Source of the DNA: Flavobacterium rivuli WB 3.3-2 = DSM 21788
Lineage (GTDB): Bacteria > Bacteroidota > Bacteroidia > Flavobacteriales > Flavobacteriaceae
Direction of reading: 5' to 3'
DNA: 64,000 nucleotides
Assembly (NCBI RefSeq): GCF_000378485.1
Contig: NZ_KB899966.1
Coordinates: 124,001 to 188,000, forward strand
Under the pieces are notes generated by a model. The model was not told the DNA's origin and searched no databases. It was given only the letters and a program-made list of their open reading frames with translations. A program made the translations under genes and the position numbers. Shown here piece after piece: positions 52,185 to 60,260 of this stretch (positions are counted from its first letter, which is position 1; every line of letters starts with the position of its first letter).

Positions 52185-52916
52185 ATGCAAAAAGAAACAA
52201 ACAACTGGTTTGCATCCTGGTTTGATACACCTTATTACCATATATTGTATAAAGACCGCGATTATGATGAAGCCCAGCTCTTTATGGATAACCTTACCAG
52301 TTACCTTAACCTGCCCGACAACGCTAAAATACTGGATCTTGCCTGTGGCAAAGGCCGGCACTCTGTTTACCTGAACCAACTGGGGTATGACGTTACCGGT
52401 GCCGACCTCTCACAACACAGTATAGATGAGGCTAAAAAATTTAGTAACGATACACTGCATTTTGAGGTGCACGATATGCGCGAGCCTTTTGATCAAAAGT
52501 ATGATGCCATATTTAACCTGTTTACAAGCTTTGGCTACTTTGAAAACGAGGGCGATAACATTAAAACTTTAAAAGCTATATGCGAAAGCCTTGGCGAATA
52601 CGGGTTTGGAGTAATCGATTTTATGAATGTAAAAAAGGTTATAGAAAATTTAGTACCCAAAGAAGTTAAGACAGTAGAAGGTATTGAATTTCATATAAAA
52701 CGCTATTTAATAGACGACTACATTTATAAAGAAATAGACTTTGAAGATAAAGGCGAGAACTATCACTTTGTTGAAAAAGTAAAAGCATTAACATTACAGG
52801 ATTTTGAAGCCATGATGGAAGAAGCCGGGATTTACCTGCTTGATACCTTTGGCGATTATAAGCTGCGCAAATTTTTTAAAAATGAGTCTGAACGCCTTAT
52901 CATGATCTTTAAATAA
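52185..52916 (+). CDS. Class I SAM-dependent methyltransferase
   Basis: The product from ATG 52185 is about 243 residues. The SAM-binding motif I is ILDLACGKGRHSVYLNQLGYDVTGADLS, followed by acidic motif II and the motif IV FNLFTSFGYFENEGDNIKTL. The C-terminal part is a beta-rich substrate region (EGIEFHIKRYLIDDYIYKEIDFED). It looks like the small-molecule or quinone-type methyltransferase group common in flavobacteria, but the substrate is not evident. The next gene starts 5 bases after its stop, so it heads a transcript with the ZIP transporter and perhaps murQ. Confidence 0.87.
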   Translation: MQKETNNWFASWFDTPYYHILYKDRDYDEAQLFMDNLTSYLNLPDNAKILDLACGKGRHSVYLNQLGYDVTGADLSQHSIDEAKKFSNDTLHFEVHDMREPFDQKYDAIFNLFTSFGYFENEGDNIKTLKAICESLGEYGFGVIDFMNVKKVIENLVPKEVKTVEGIEFHIKRYLIDDYIYKEIDFEDKGENYHFVEKVKALTLQDFEAMMEEAGIYLLDTFGDYKLRKFFKNESERLIMIFK

Positions 52917-52921
52917 TAAGG

Positions 52922-53632
52922 ATGATATATTTAATACCCTTACTTTCGGTAATTTTTGGCTATATAATGGCCCTGATATTAAAGCCGGAAAATAAAAAGA
53001 ATTTAAAACTCCTGCTGGCTTTTAGTGGTTCGTTTTTATTATCGCTTACGGTAATGCATATTTTGCCCGAAGTGTATGAAGGCCTGCACAGCCATGAAGA
53101 TGGCGAAGGAGAGCACCGGCACAATAACCCTGTGGGGTTATTTATCATGGCAGGTATTATCTTTCAAATCGTGCTTGAGTATTTTAGTAAAGGTGCAGAG
53201 CATGGCCATGTACACAGCCACAAACATGAGCATGAACACAGTATGCCCTGGCTGCTGTTTATAAGTTTGTGTATCCATGCATTGCTGGAGGGTATGCCGG
53301 TGAGCCATCATCATGATATGGCCTGGGGTATTGCCATACACCACTTTCCTATTGCCATTATATTAACGGCTTTCTTTATTAACTCAGGGCTTAACAAAAC
53401 TGCCATAATGCTGTTTATGCTTGCCTTTGCAGTAATGACACCGCTGGGCACGCTGGTTTCCGGCCAGTTGCAGTTTGTAAGCAATTACCATACAGAAATA
53501 TCTGCCGTTGTGGTAGGTATCCTTTTTCATATATCGTCTACCATAATATTTGAGAGTGGCGAGAACCATAAATTTAACCTTGCCAAACTTATGGTTATTA
53601 TATTAGGTGTAATTATGGCCTATTATCTTTAA
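52922..53632 (+). CDS. ZIP family divalent metal transporter
   Basis: The 236-residue protein has about seven to eight membrane helices and the ZIP pattern: SFLLSLTVMHILPEVYE, then a His-rich loop (HGHVHSHKHEHEHS) typical of metal transport, and CIHALLEGMPVSHHHDMAWGIAIHHFPIAII, the helix pair with the metal-binding His and Glu. ZIP proteins move zinc, iron or manganese into the cytosol. The metal cannot be assigned from sequence. It follows the methyltransferase by 5 bases and precedes murQ by 22. Confidence 0.9.
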   Translation: MIYLIPLLSVIFGYIMALILKPENKKNLKLLLAFSGSFLLSLTVMHILPEVYEGLHSHEDGEGEHRHNNPVGLFIMAGIIFQIVLEYFSKGAEHGHVHSHKHEHEHSMPWLLFISLCIHALLEGMPVSHHHDMAWGIAIHHFPIAIILTAFFINSGLNKTAIMLFMLAFAVMTPLGTLVSGQLQFVSNYHTEISAVVVGILFHISSTIIFESGENHKFNLAKLMVIILGVIMAYYL

Positions 53633-53654
53633 CTTTATATTAAAGCCTTAAACA

Positions 53655-54470
53655 ATGTCTTTTACAAGAACTACCGAACAAGCCTCTAAATACGAACATC
53701 TGGAAAAGATGTCTGTGCATGACTTGCTTTCAAACATAAATAACGAAGATAAAACCGTACCGTTGGCTGTAGAAAATGCGCTTGCGCAGATAGAAAGCTT
53801 TATACAGCAACTCGTTGAACGCATGAAGAACGGGGGCCGATTATTTTATATAGGCGCAGGTACCAGCGGCAGGCTTGGCATAGTAGACGCATCAGAATGC
53901 CCTCCTACCTTTGGTGTTCCGTTCGATATGGTTATTGGCCTTATAGCCGGTGGAGATACTGCCATTCGCCGTGCAGTAGAATTTGCCGAAGATAACCGCG
54001 AACAGGCATGGAAAGACTTATCTGATTACAACGTTAACTATAAAGATGTTGTTGTAGGCATTGCAGCATCTGGCAGTACACCTTATGTTATAGGTGGCTT
54101 AGAGCAATGCAATGCTAATAATATATTAACAGGCTGTATTACCTGCAATGCAGGCAGCCCCCTTGCAGCTACGGCAAAGTATCCTATAGAGGTGGTTACA
54201 GGCCCTGAGTTTGTAACAGGAAGTTCGCGCATGAAAGCCGGTACTGCACAAAAACTGGTGCTTAACATGATTACTACGGCTACTATGATTCAGCTTGGGC
54301 GTATAAAGGGGAACAAAATGGTAGATATGCAGCTTAGTAACCATAAGCTTGTGGGCCGTGGCGTGCAAATGATCGTGGACGAACTTAACATCCCTCAGGA
54401 AGAAGCAGCTAAATTATTAGATGAACATAAAAACGTACGCAAAGCAATAGAAGCCTATGCCAACAAATAA
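53655..54470 (+). CDS. murQ: N-acetylmuramic acid 6-phosphate etherase
   Basis: The 271-residue product is MurQ, which removes the lactyl ether from MurNAc 6-phosphate to give GlcNAc 6-phosphate in cell-wall recycling. The SIS domain motifs are clear: FYIGAGTSGRLGIVDASECPPTFG, with the catalytic Glu in DASE, and VGIAASGSTPYVIGGL, then TGSSRMKAGTAQKLVLNMITT. A C-terminal helical tail closes the protein; it is shorter than E. coli MurQ (298). A small membrane-protein gene overlaps its last 14 bases. Confidence 0.95.
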   Translation: MSFTRTTEQASKYEHLEKMSVHDLLSNINNEDKTVPLAVENALAQIESFIQQLVERMKNGGRLFYIGAGTSGRLGIVDASECPPTFGVPFDMVIGLIAGGDTAIRRAVEFAEDNREQAWKDLSDYNVNYKDVVVGIAASGSTPYVIGGLEQCNANNILTGCITCNAGSPLAATAKYPIEVVTGPEFVTGSSRMKAGTAQKLVLNMITTATMIQLGRIKGNKMVDMQLSNHKLVGRGVQMIVDELNIPQEEAAKLLDEHKNVRKAIEAYANK

Positions 54471-54678
54471 AAAAGTTTTAATGAAGGGTATTAAATACCT
54501 TAGCATAGCATTACCCCTGTTTTTTATAGGGCCTGTAGTTATACACAGCTCTTTTAAAAACCAGGCGCACCCGCTTTACATACCAGTTCTTAGTGGTGGC
54601 ATTATTTTTTGTATTGCGGCAATTGTATTTGTATTTTTAGGCTTGCGCACCATTATGAAAAGCATGTTTAATAAATAA
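54457..54678 (+). CDS. Small DUF6095-like membrane protein overlapping murQ
   Basis: The 73-residue protein has two membrane helices (IKYLSIALPLFFIGPVVIHSS and LYIPVLSGGIIFCIAAIVFVFLGLRTIM) around a short loop. It resembles the DUF6095 family of flavobacterial membrane proteins, which commonly follow murQ; I recall this by pattern and cannot confirm it. Its start overlaps the murQ 3' end by 14 bases, so translation is coupled. Function unknown. Confidence 0.75.
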   Translation: MPTNKKVLMKGIKYLSIALPLFFIGPVVIHSSFKNQAHPLYIPVLSGGIIFCIAAIVFVFLGLRTIMKSMFNK

Positions 54679-54715
54679 ATATTTATTAAACCTTAAAGTC
54701 AAGTAATCGACCCTA

Positions 54716-55885
54716 TTATCTTTTGTTATAAACTTTTAGCAGTAAAAAACCGGCAGTACCGGCAATAACGGACGCTGTTAGGACTGCAAATTTAGCTTCG
54801 TTTTGATAAGCAGTATCATTAAAAGAAAGCAATGCAATAAAGATAGACATTGTAAAACCTATACCCCCTAACAAGCCTAACCCTATTACATGCATCCAGT
54901 TAGTACCAGCGGGAAGTTTTGCTACATTTAATTTTACCGATAGCCAAGACATAGCTACAATACCTACGGGTTTGCCAACTACAAGGCCAAGCAAAATCCC
55001 TAAACCCATAGTGCCTGCAAGACCATGCAGCATACCGGCCTCAAAAGTAATATTAGTATTAGCCAGGGCAAAAAGGGGCATGATTATAAAGTTTACAGGG
55101 CGTGTAAGAAAGTGCTCCAGTTTTTCTAAAGGTGAATCAGAGTCATTTTCGTTAGTAGGCAGCGTTAGTGCAGTTAATACACCTGCAATAGTGGCGTGTA
55201 TACCGGAATGATGTATAAAATACCACATTACCACACCCGGAATTATATAGAATGCTATATTCTTAATTCCCATTCGGTTAAAGATAATCTGTAGTATAAA
55301 AATAGCACCCGCATAAGCAAGATAATCAAAATGCAGTTGCGATGAATAAAAAACGGCTATTACCATTATTGCCAAAAGATCATCTGCAATTGCCAATGCA
55401 GCTAAAAAGACCTTAAGCCCAGTTGGTACTTTGCTACCCAAAAGTGAGAGTATGCCTAATGCAAAGGCAATATCTGTAGCCATAGGGATAGCCCACCCTT
55501 TAGCCGTAAACGCATTTGATGAATTAAAAACTGTATAGATAACAGCTGGCACAATTACACCACCTATGGCTGCAAGTACCGGCAGCGATGCCTGCTTTAC
55601 AGATGACAGTTCACCTTCTGCAACCTCCCTTTTAATCTCTAAACCAACGAGTAAAAAAAAGATTGCCATGAGCCCATCATTAATCCACAATAAAACAGGA
55701 TATCTCAAATGAAAATTATTCACTTCGAAGCCGGCTTCAGCATTCAGTAATTCGGTAAAAGCATTTGCCCAGCCGGTATTAGCTATTAGCAAAGACGTTA
55801 CAACACAAAGGACTAATAATATTCCACCTGCAGAAGATGATCTAAAAAAATGAGGGAAAATCTTTAGGTTAATTAATTTTGTCAT
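54716..55885 (-). CDS. nhaA: Na+/H+ antiporter NhaA
   Basis: The product (389 residues from ATG 55885; an upstream ATG at 55921 adds 12 residues) is a sodium/proton antiporter of the NhaA family. The two buried aspartates of the ion site appear as ALAIADDLLAIMVIAVFY, and MATDIAFALGILSLLG plus INDGLMAIFFLLVGLEIKRE are family signatures. About 12 membrane helices are visible. It exchanges external protons for cytosolic sodium to maintain sodium and pH balance. It is convergent with the small DUF6095-like gene, with no strong terminator between them. Confidence 0.95.
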   Translation of the reverse strand: MTKLINLKIFPHFFRSSSAGGILLVLCVVTSLLIANTGWANAFTELLNAEAGFEVNNFHLRYPVLLWINDGLMAIFFLLVGLEIKREVAEGELSSVKQASLPVLAAIGGVIVPAVIYTVFNSSNAFTAKGWAIPMATDIAFALGILSLLGSKVPTGLKVFLAALAIADDLLAIMVIAVFYSSQLHFDYLAYAGAIFILQIIFNRMGIKNIAFYIIPGVVMWYFIHHSGIHATIAGVLTALTLPTNENDSDSPLEKLEHFLTRPVNFIIMPLFALANTNITFEAGMLHGLAGTMGLGILLGLVVGKPVGIVAMSWLSVKLNVAKLPAGTNWMHVIGLGLLGGIGFTMSIFIALLSFNDTAYQNEAKFAVLTASVIAGTAGFLLLKVYNKR

Positions 55886-55952
55886 AGGCGTAAAAATACA
55901 TCCCGTCTTTTTAGTAAGCAAGCAAAATATGGTAATTCAATATAGATAAGGA

Positions 55953-56345
55953 TTAAGCGGCAACTCTGCTCTTCATATCAAAGCTAAAAATGTTTTGCTG
56001 TTTATTAAGTATAGGGTTATTTAGCTCTTGCGAATGATGCAGAATTAGTTCTTTTTTCTTTAAAGCTATAATACACCTTTCATAAATAGTTTCTCTGCTT
56101 TGAAGGCTGTTAAGATCTAACCGTAGCCGCATTTCTATAACCGCGCTGCAATGGTATGGCTCATTAAGGTATGATAGTGTGTTCTCTTTATTATAATTGC
56201 CAGACCAGTTAAAATCTGCAAGGGTAAGTTCATGTTCGGCCATTTTCTTTAAAATTATAGACGATACGCCCGCCTTGTCCTTCAAAGATTTTTTCGGTAA
56301 ACCTAACTCCCCTTCATAAACAAATGTCATTGTGTAGGTATACAT
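55953..56345 (-). CDS. Hypothetical 130-residue protein
   Basis: I do not recognise a family. The frame is best started at ATG 56345 (130 residues; the longer upstream frame is in AT-rich intergenic DNA). The product appears soluble and mixed strand/helix (YTYTMTFVYEGELGLPKKSLKDKAGVSSIILKKMAEHELTLADFNWSG, then AVIEMRLRLDLNSLQSRETIYERCIIALKKKEL), with no signal peptide or membrane span. It lies upstream of nhaA on the same strand, 67 bases away, but no functional link is seen. Moderate confidence that it is a gene. Confidence 0.55.
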   Translation of the reverse strand: MYTYTMTFVYEGELGLPKKSLKDKAGVSSIILKKMAEHELTLADFNWSGNYNKENTLSYLNEPYHCSAVIEMRLRLDLNSLQSRETIYERCIIALKKKELILHHSQELNNPILNKQQNIFSFDMKSRVAA

Positions 56346-56580
56346 ATTGAGTATTTTAGTTAAAGTGAATGCATAGTTAAAGTTAGCATTTATAATACCA
56401 CATTTAAAAATGAGTATCATAAACATATATTAAATATCATGTGCATTCGCCAATATATCTTAATATACATAATAATAACTTACATTGTACTGATAATAAT
56501 CATAATTGTTTAACCCAAATACAATTCTGGTAAACAATCGTTAGCTGTAAAATATTATAGGTTACATAATATAAAAAATA

Positions 56581-56588
56581 TACTTTTG
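56581..56588 (+). promoter_or_regulatory. Candidate -7 element for lipoprotein gene
   Basis: TACTTTTG fits TAnnTTTG, about 60 bases before ATG 56648. The rest of 56346-56647 is very AT-rich and holds nothing else I can identify. Confidence 0.4.
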
Positions 56589-56647
56589 TAATAAACTAAA
56601 GTTCTGCCCGCAACTTTTAAGTGTCTATCATAACAAAACAACAACTA

Positions 56648-57061
56648 ATGAAAAATATTAAATTAAAATTTTTAGCTTTGATAATCATTATTGCCGGTAT
56701 AACTGCCGCCTGCAGTTTAGATGGCGATAACGATACTACCTGCTACTCATCGGGTTTTGCTTATACAACTGCTGTGTCAGGACCCGACTCTACAATAGTA
56801 AACAGGCCAATAACCATTAACCTTGATTTTAAACTGGATAATTCATGTGGTAGCTTTAACCGCATTGCAGAAACGAATGGTTATCCTAAAGACATTGTTC
56901 CGGTTGTAGAGTATACCGGCTGCAATTGTACCGCAACATCTACCACACTTACAAAACCTTATATATTTACAGCCCCTGCAGCCGGTAGTTATGTATTAAG
57001 GTTTCAAAAAGATGGTACCCTAGCTTACATTACAAAAACCATTGTGGTAACAGCCCAATAA
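56648..57061 (+). CDS. Putative lipoprotein of unknown function
   Basis: The 137-residue product, from ATG 56648, starts with a lipoprotein signal (LKFLALIIIIAGITAACS, with the lipobox cysteine near residue 19). The mature part is rich in Cys, Thr and Asp, with CYSSGFAYTTAVSGPDSTIVNRPITINLDFKLDNSCGSFN, and then CNCTATSTTLTKPYIFTAPAAGSYVLRFQKDG, which looks like an Ig-like beta sandwich with two or more disulfides. I do not recognise a named family. Anchored in the envelope. A terminator follows. Confidence 0.7.
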   Translation: MKNIKLKFLALIIIIAGITAACSLDGDNDTTCYSSGFAYTTAVSGPDSTIVNRPITINLDFKLDNSCGSFNRIAETNGYPKDIVPVVEYTGCNCTATSTTLTKPYIFTAPAAGSYVLRFQKDGTLAYITKTIVVTAQ

Positions 57062-57077
57062 AAATACAATTTTGCTT

Positions 57078-57106
57078 AAAATCTCCTTATTAAGGAGATT
57101 TTTTAT
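57078..57106. terminator. Bidirectional terminator
   Basis: A perfect 12-base stem (aaaatctcctta with taaggagatttt) with a T-run, between convergent genes. Confidence 0.85.
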
Positions 57107-57337
57107 TTAAGCAGGTAATTTTGGCAGTGTTTTAATGTAAAGTCCTTCCACTTTTTTACGTGCCCAATCGGTTTTACGTAAAAAGGTAAGGCTTGATTTT
57201 ACACTTGGGTTTTCTTTAAAACATTTAATATTTATAAGTTCGCCTAACGTATCAAAGCCATAAAAAGCCTCAAGGTCTTCAAGAATTTTTTTAAGAGTAA
57301 TGCCGTGCAGCGGGTCTTTGGGCTTAAGGTTTTCCAT
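57107..57337 (-). CDS. VF530-type DNA-binding protein
   Basis: This 76-residue protein (from ATG 57337) matches the VF530 family, small helical proteins annotated as DNA-binding from a structural-genomics study of Vibrio fischeri. The pattern KDPLHGITLKKILEDLEAFYGFDTLGELINIKCFKENPSVKSSLTFLRKTDWARKKVEGLYI is the full domain. The function is not established. It is short but very conserved in its pattern, so confidence is high despite its size. It lies divergent from the phosphatase-like gene at 57396. Confidence 0.88.
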   Translation of the reverse strand: MENLKPKDPLHGITLKKILEDLEAFYGFDTLGELINIKCFKENPSVKSSLTFLRKTDWARKKVEGLYIKTLPKLPA

Positions 57338-57395
57338 AAGTGTAAAAGTAATAATTATAAAATGTATATTTATAATTCCAATCAAACTTTAAACC

Positions 57396-57905
57396 ATGAA
57401 AAACTTTTACCTTACTATTGCCCTGCTTTTGTTTTTTGCAGTGCAGGGACAGGAAGCCACTACCACTATTTATCTTATTCGTCATGCCGAAAAAGTAGAT
57501 GACAGCGCAGATCATGAATTATCTGAAGCCGGGAATTTAAGAGCAAACAAATGGGCAGATTATTTTAAAGAAAAGCAAATTTCGATATTTTACACAACTG
57601 CTAACAAGAGGTCTGTTTACACAATTATGACTGCAACCGTTATTGCTTTAGATCGTACTCCGGGCACTACATATAATACAGAAATTAATACCTACGACCC
57701 TAAAAATTTCTTTTTAAAAGATATTGCCGAAAAACATAAAGGCGAAAAAATTATTGTTGTAGGGCATGGTAATACAATACCAGCTACTATAAACAACTAT
57801 TTAGGAAAAAATATTTATAAAGACATACCGGAAAATGAATATGGCAACCTATACATAATTACCATTAAAGGAGACAACATAACCCATGAGCTGGTAAAAA
57901 TATAA
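57396..57905 (+). CDS. Exported histidine phosphatase family protein
   Basis: The 169-residue product has a signal peptide (MKNFYLTIALLLFFAVQGQ) and a histidine phosphatase domain. The catalytic motif is IYLIRHAEK (RHAE in place of RHGE) near residue 30, and the second His is in VVGHGNTIPATI. The domain is short for the phosphoglycerate mutase-like superfamily, but both catalytic histidines are present. Such exported small members may remove phosphate from extracellular substrates. The substrate is unknown. It is followed by smpB 55 bases downstream. Confidence 0.87.
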   Translation: MKNFYLTIALLLFFAVQGQEATTTIYLIRHAEKVDDSADHELSEAGNLRANKWADYFKEKQISIFYTTANKRSVYTIMTATVIALDRTPGTTYNTEINTYDPKNFFLKDIAEKHKGEKIIVVGHGNTIPATINNYLGKNIYKDIPENEYGNLYIITIKGDNITHELVKI

Positions 57906-57921
57906 TGTACTCTTAACGCTA

Positions 57922-57952
57922 TTGCTACATTAAACTATTGTGCTTACCTTTG
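57922..57952 (+). promoter_or_regulatory. Well-formed promoter for smpB (TTG-N20-TAnnTTTG)
   Basis: TTG at 57922-57924 and TACCTTTG at 57945-57952 have ideal Bacteroidota spacing. The likely start of transcription is only a few bases before ATG 57961, so the smpB mRNA may be leaderless or nearly so. Confidence 0.6.
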
Positions 57953-57960
57953 CCATCCTT

Positions 57961-58419
57961 ATGCTAAAAACAGTAAATATATTAAATAAGCGCGCCCGGT
58001 TTGATTACGAAATTATAGACCGATATACGGCGGGTATAGTGTTGGCAGGATCTGAAATAAAATCCATACGCCTGGGTAAAGCATCTATTGCCGAAAGTTT
58101 TTGCGAATTTCATGATCTTGAGCTATTTGCAATTAATACCAATATTGAGGAGTATACCTTTAGCCGTAGCTTTAACCACGCCCCTAAAAGTGAACGAAAG
58201 CTTCTTTTAAATAAAAAAGAATTAAAGAGCCTTAACAAAAGTGTACAAAACCAGGGTTTAACCATTGTTCCGCTACGGTTGTTTACTAATGAGAAAGGCA
58301 TGGCTAAACTTGAAATAGGCCTTTGCCGTGGCCGTAAAAACTATGACAAACGCGAAAACCTGAAAGAACAGGATACTAAACGCGATATTGCCCGGATTAA
58401 AAAAGAATTCAGGACTTAA
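57961..58419 (+). CDS. smpB: SsrA-binding protein SmpB
   Basis: The 152-residue protein (from ATG 57961; a TTG at 57940 is not needed) is SmpB, which binds tmRNA and brings it to stalled ribosomes for trans-translation. Signatures are NKRARFDYEIIDRYTAGIVLAGSEIKSIRLGKASIAESFCEF, the GxxEIKSIR strand, and LFTNEKGMAKLEIGLCRGRKNYDKRENLKEQDTKRDIARIKK, the basic tail. All key regions are present. The tmRNA gene itself is not in the window. A strong terminator follows. Confidence 0.95.
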   Translation: MLKTVNILNKRARFDYEIIDRYTAGIVLAGSEIKSIRLGKASIAESFCEFHDLELFAINTNIEEYTFSRSFNHAPKSERKLLLNKKELKSLNKSVQNQGLTIVPLRLFTNEKGMAKLEIGLCRGRKNYDKRENLKEQDTKRDIARIKKEFRT

Positions 58420-58420
58420 A

Positions 58421-58464
58421 TAAAACAATAGAGGCTTCAATTATTGGAGCCTCTATTGTTTTAT
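58421..58464. terminator. Bidirectional terminator after smpB
   Basis: A 16-base stem (taaaacaatagaggct and its complement) with an 11-base loop and T-run. Confidence 0.92.
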
Positions 58465-58474
58465 TATATAAACA

Positions 58475-59122
58475 CTAATTCTTGTTTTCTAATAGCGGTA
58501 CAAACCTAAATTCGCCAAACTCATGTTTCTCAAACTGGGTTTCGTTTTTGCGTATCAGCATTGTCATTATTTGTGCCTGCCCTTCTTCACCCACGGGTAT
58601 AACAAGCCTGCCCCCCACTTTAAGCTGCGCCATAAGCGGCTGCGGAATCATAGGGGCACCGGCTGTTACAATTATGCTGTCAAACGGGGCATAATTGGGC
58701 AGCCCTTTGTAGCCATCACCAAAAGTTAATAACTTAGGCCTAATGTTTAACTTAGGCAACAGCAGCGAGGTACTTTTAAAAAGTTCGTTTTGCCTTTCTA
58801 TACTAAATACTTTAGCGCCCATAGTGTACAGCACGGCAGTCTGGTAGCCAGATCCTGTGCCTATTTCGAGTACCTTATCGTCTTTTTTAACTTCCAGCAA
58901 CTGGCTCTGGAAAGCTACTGTATAGGGTTGCGATATAGTTTGCCCCGCCCCTATGGGGAAGGCTTTGTCCTGGTAGGCGTAATCTTCAAAACTGGAGTTT
59001 AAAAACAGGTGCCTGGGTATTTTTTTAATAGCTTCCAGCACATTTTTATCGGTTATACCTTTTTGAGATAAAACAGAGGCGAGCTGATTACGAAGTCCTT
59101 GGTGTTTGGCGGTGTCTTTCAA
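58475..59122 (-). CDS. pcm: Protein-L-isoaspartate O-methyltransferase
   Basis: The protein is a PIMT-type methyltransferase that repairs isoaspartyl residues in damaged proteins. Signatures are YQDKAFPIGAGQTISQPYTVAFQSQLLEV, the SAM motif VLEIGTGSGYQTAVLYTMGAKVFSIE, and VTAGAPMIPQPLMAQLKVGGRLVIPVG. The frame is open to an ATG at 59209 (244 residues), but that extension (MFYNREEMCGRVGI) is not typical. A TTG at 59122 gives the family N-terminus KDTAKHQGLRNQLASVL and 215 residues. I prefer the TTG, so the coordinates reflect it. It lies convergent with smpB. Confidence 0.87.
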   Translation of the reverse strand: MKDTAKHQGLRNQLASVLSQKGITDKNVLEAIKKIPRHLFLNSSFEDYAYQDKAFPIGAGQTISQPYTVAFQSQLLEVKKDDKVLEIGTGSGYQTAVLYTMGAKVFSIERQNELFKSTSLLLPKLNIRPKLLTFGDGYKGLPNYAPFDSIIVTAGAPMIPQPLMAQLKVGGRLVIPVGEEGQAQIMTMLIRKNETQFEKHEFGEFRFVPLLENKN

Positions 59123-59240
59123 AGTGCAGATATTGTTTGGCGGTAAAAATAACAAACAAATTTGACAAATTCCAACTCTGCCGCACATCTCTTCACGATT
59201 ATAAAACATCGATTTCGCTACACTCTTTTGCCCTGTTAAG

Positions 59241-59273
59241 TTTGGAATATCAAAGTAAATAATGTTATTTTTG
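59241..59273 (+). promoter_or_regulatory. Promoter of the Gfo/Idh/MocA gene (TTTG-N21-TAnnTTTG)
   Basis: TTTG at 59241-59244 and TATTTTTG at 59266-59273 are well spaced and lie 16 bases before ATG 59290. Confidence 0.6.
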
Positions 59274-59289
59274 ATAAAAATTTATTATT

Positions 59290-60255
59290 ATGCTAAAAGT
59301 TGGCGTTTTAGGCGCGGGCCATCTGGGAAAGATACACCTGCGTTTGCTCAACCAGTCCCAAAAATATGAACTTGTAGGTTTTTACGACCCTAACAGCGAT
59401 AATGCCGATAAAGTGGCCAAAGAATTTGGCTACCAAAAGTTTGATACCATAGCTGCTCTTATTGCCGCTGCAGATGTTATAGATATTGTTACCCCTACCC
59501 TGTCGCACCACGAATGTGCAGTAGAGGTTATAAAAGCCGGCAAACATGTATTTATAGAAAAGCCTATAGCTAATACTATAGAAGAAGCTGATGAAATACT
59601 ACAGCTGGCTAACCAATATAATATTAAGGGCCAAGTAGGCCATGTAGAGCGCTTTAATCCTGCATTTACAGCTACTAAAGCCAAGATAGAAAACCCTATG
59701 TTTATAGAAACACACCGTCTTGCCGAGTTTAACCCTCGCGGAACGGACGTGCCAGTGGTCCTGGACCTTATGATACACGACATTGATGTTATATTGAGTG
59801 TGGTAAAATCGAAGGTTAAGAATATTTATGCCAGTGGCGTTTCTGTAATTAGTGATACGCCCGATATTGCCAATGCCCGTATTGAATTTGAAAATGGCTG
59901 CGTGGCAAATCTTACTGCAAGCCGCATCTCTATGAAAAACATGCGTAAATCGCGATTTTTCCAAAAAGATGCCTATATCTCTGTCGACTTTTTAGATAAG
60001 GTATGTGAAGTGGTAAAGATGAAGGATGCACCGGAAGTTCCCGGCGATTTTGATATGATACTCCAAAATGCTGAAGGTATAAAAAAACAAATATATTTTG
60101 ACAACCCTGATGTAGCAGCAAACAACGCAATACTGGACGAGCTTGAAACTTTTGCCGATGCCATAAATAACAACACTACCCCTGTTGTAACGCTGGAAGA
60201 TGGTACTGAAGCGCTAAGGGTTGCTTATAAGATTATTGACTGTTTTAAGAAGTAG
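59290..60255 (+). CDS. Gfo/Idh/MocA family oxidoreductase
   Basis: The 321-residue protein is an NAD(P)-dependent oxidoreductase with an N-terminal Rossmann fold, VGVLGAGHLGKIHLRLLNQSQKYELVGFYDPNSDNADKVAKEFG, and the family's EKPIANTIEEADEIL motif with the catalytic-lysine EKP near residue 95. The C-terminal half is the dimerising beta-sheet domain (LDLMIHDIDVILSVV with the usual HD pair). Substrates in this family are sugars or inositols; none can be assigned. It is followed after 5 bases by a DUF1016 nuclease gene. Confidence 0.9.
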   Translation: MLKVGVLGAGHLGKIHLRLLNQSQKYELVGFYDPNSDNADKVAKEFGYQKFDTIAALIAAADVIDIVTPTLSHHECAVEVIKAGKHVFIEKPIANTIEEADEILQLANQYNIKGQVGHVERFNPAFTATKAKIENPMFIETHRLAEFNPRGTDVPVVLDLMIHDIDVILSVVKSKVKNIYASGVSVISDTPDIANARIEFENGCVANLTASRISMKNMRKSRFFQKDAYISVDFLDKVCEVVKMKDAPEVPGDFDMILQNAEGIKKQIYFDNPDVAANNAILDELETFADAINNNTTPVVTLEDGTEALRVAYKIIDCFKK

Positions 60256-60260
60256 AAGAT

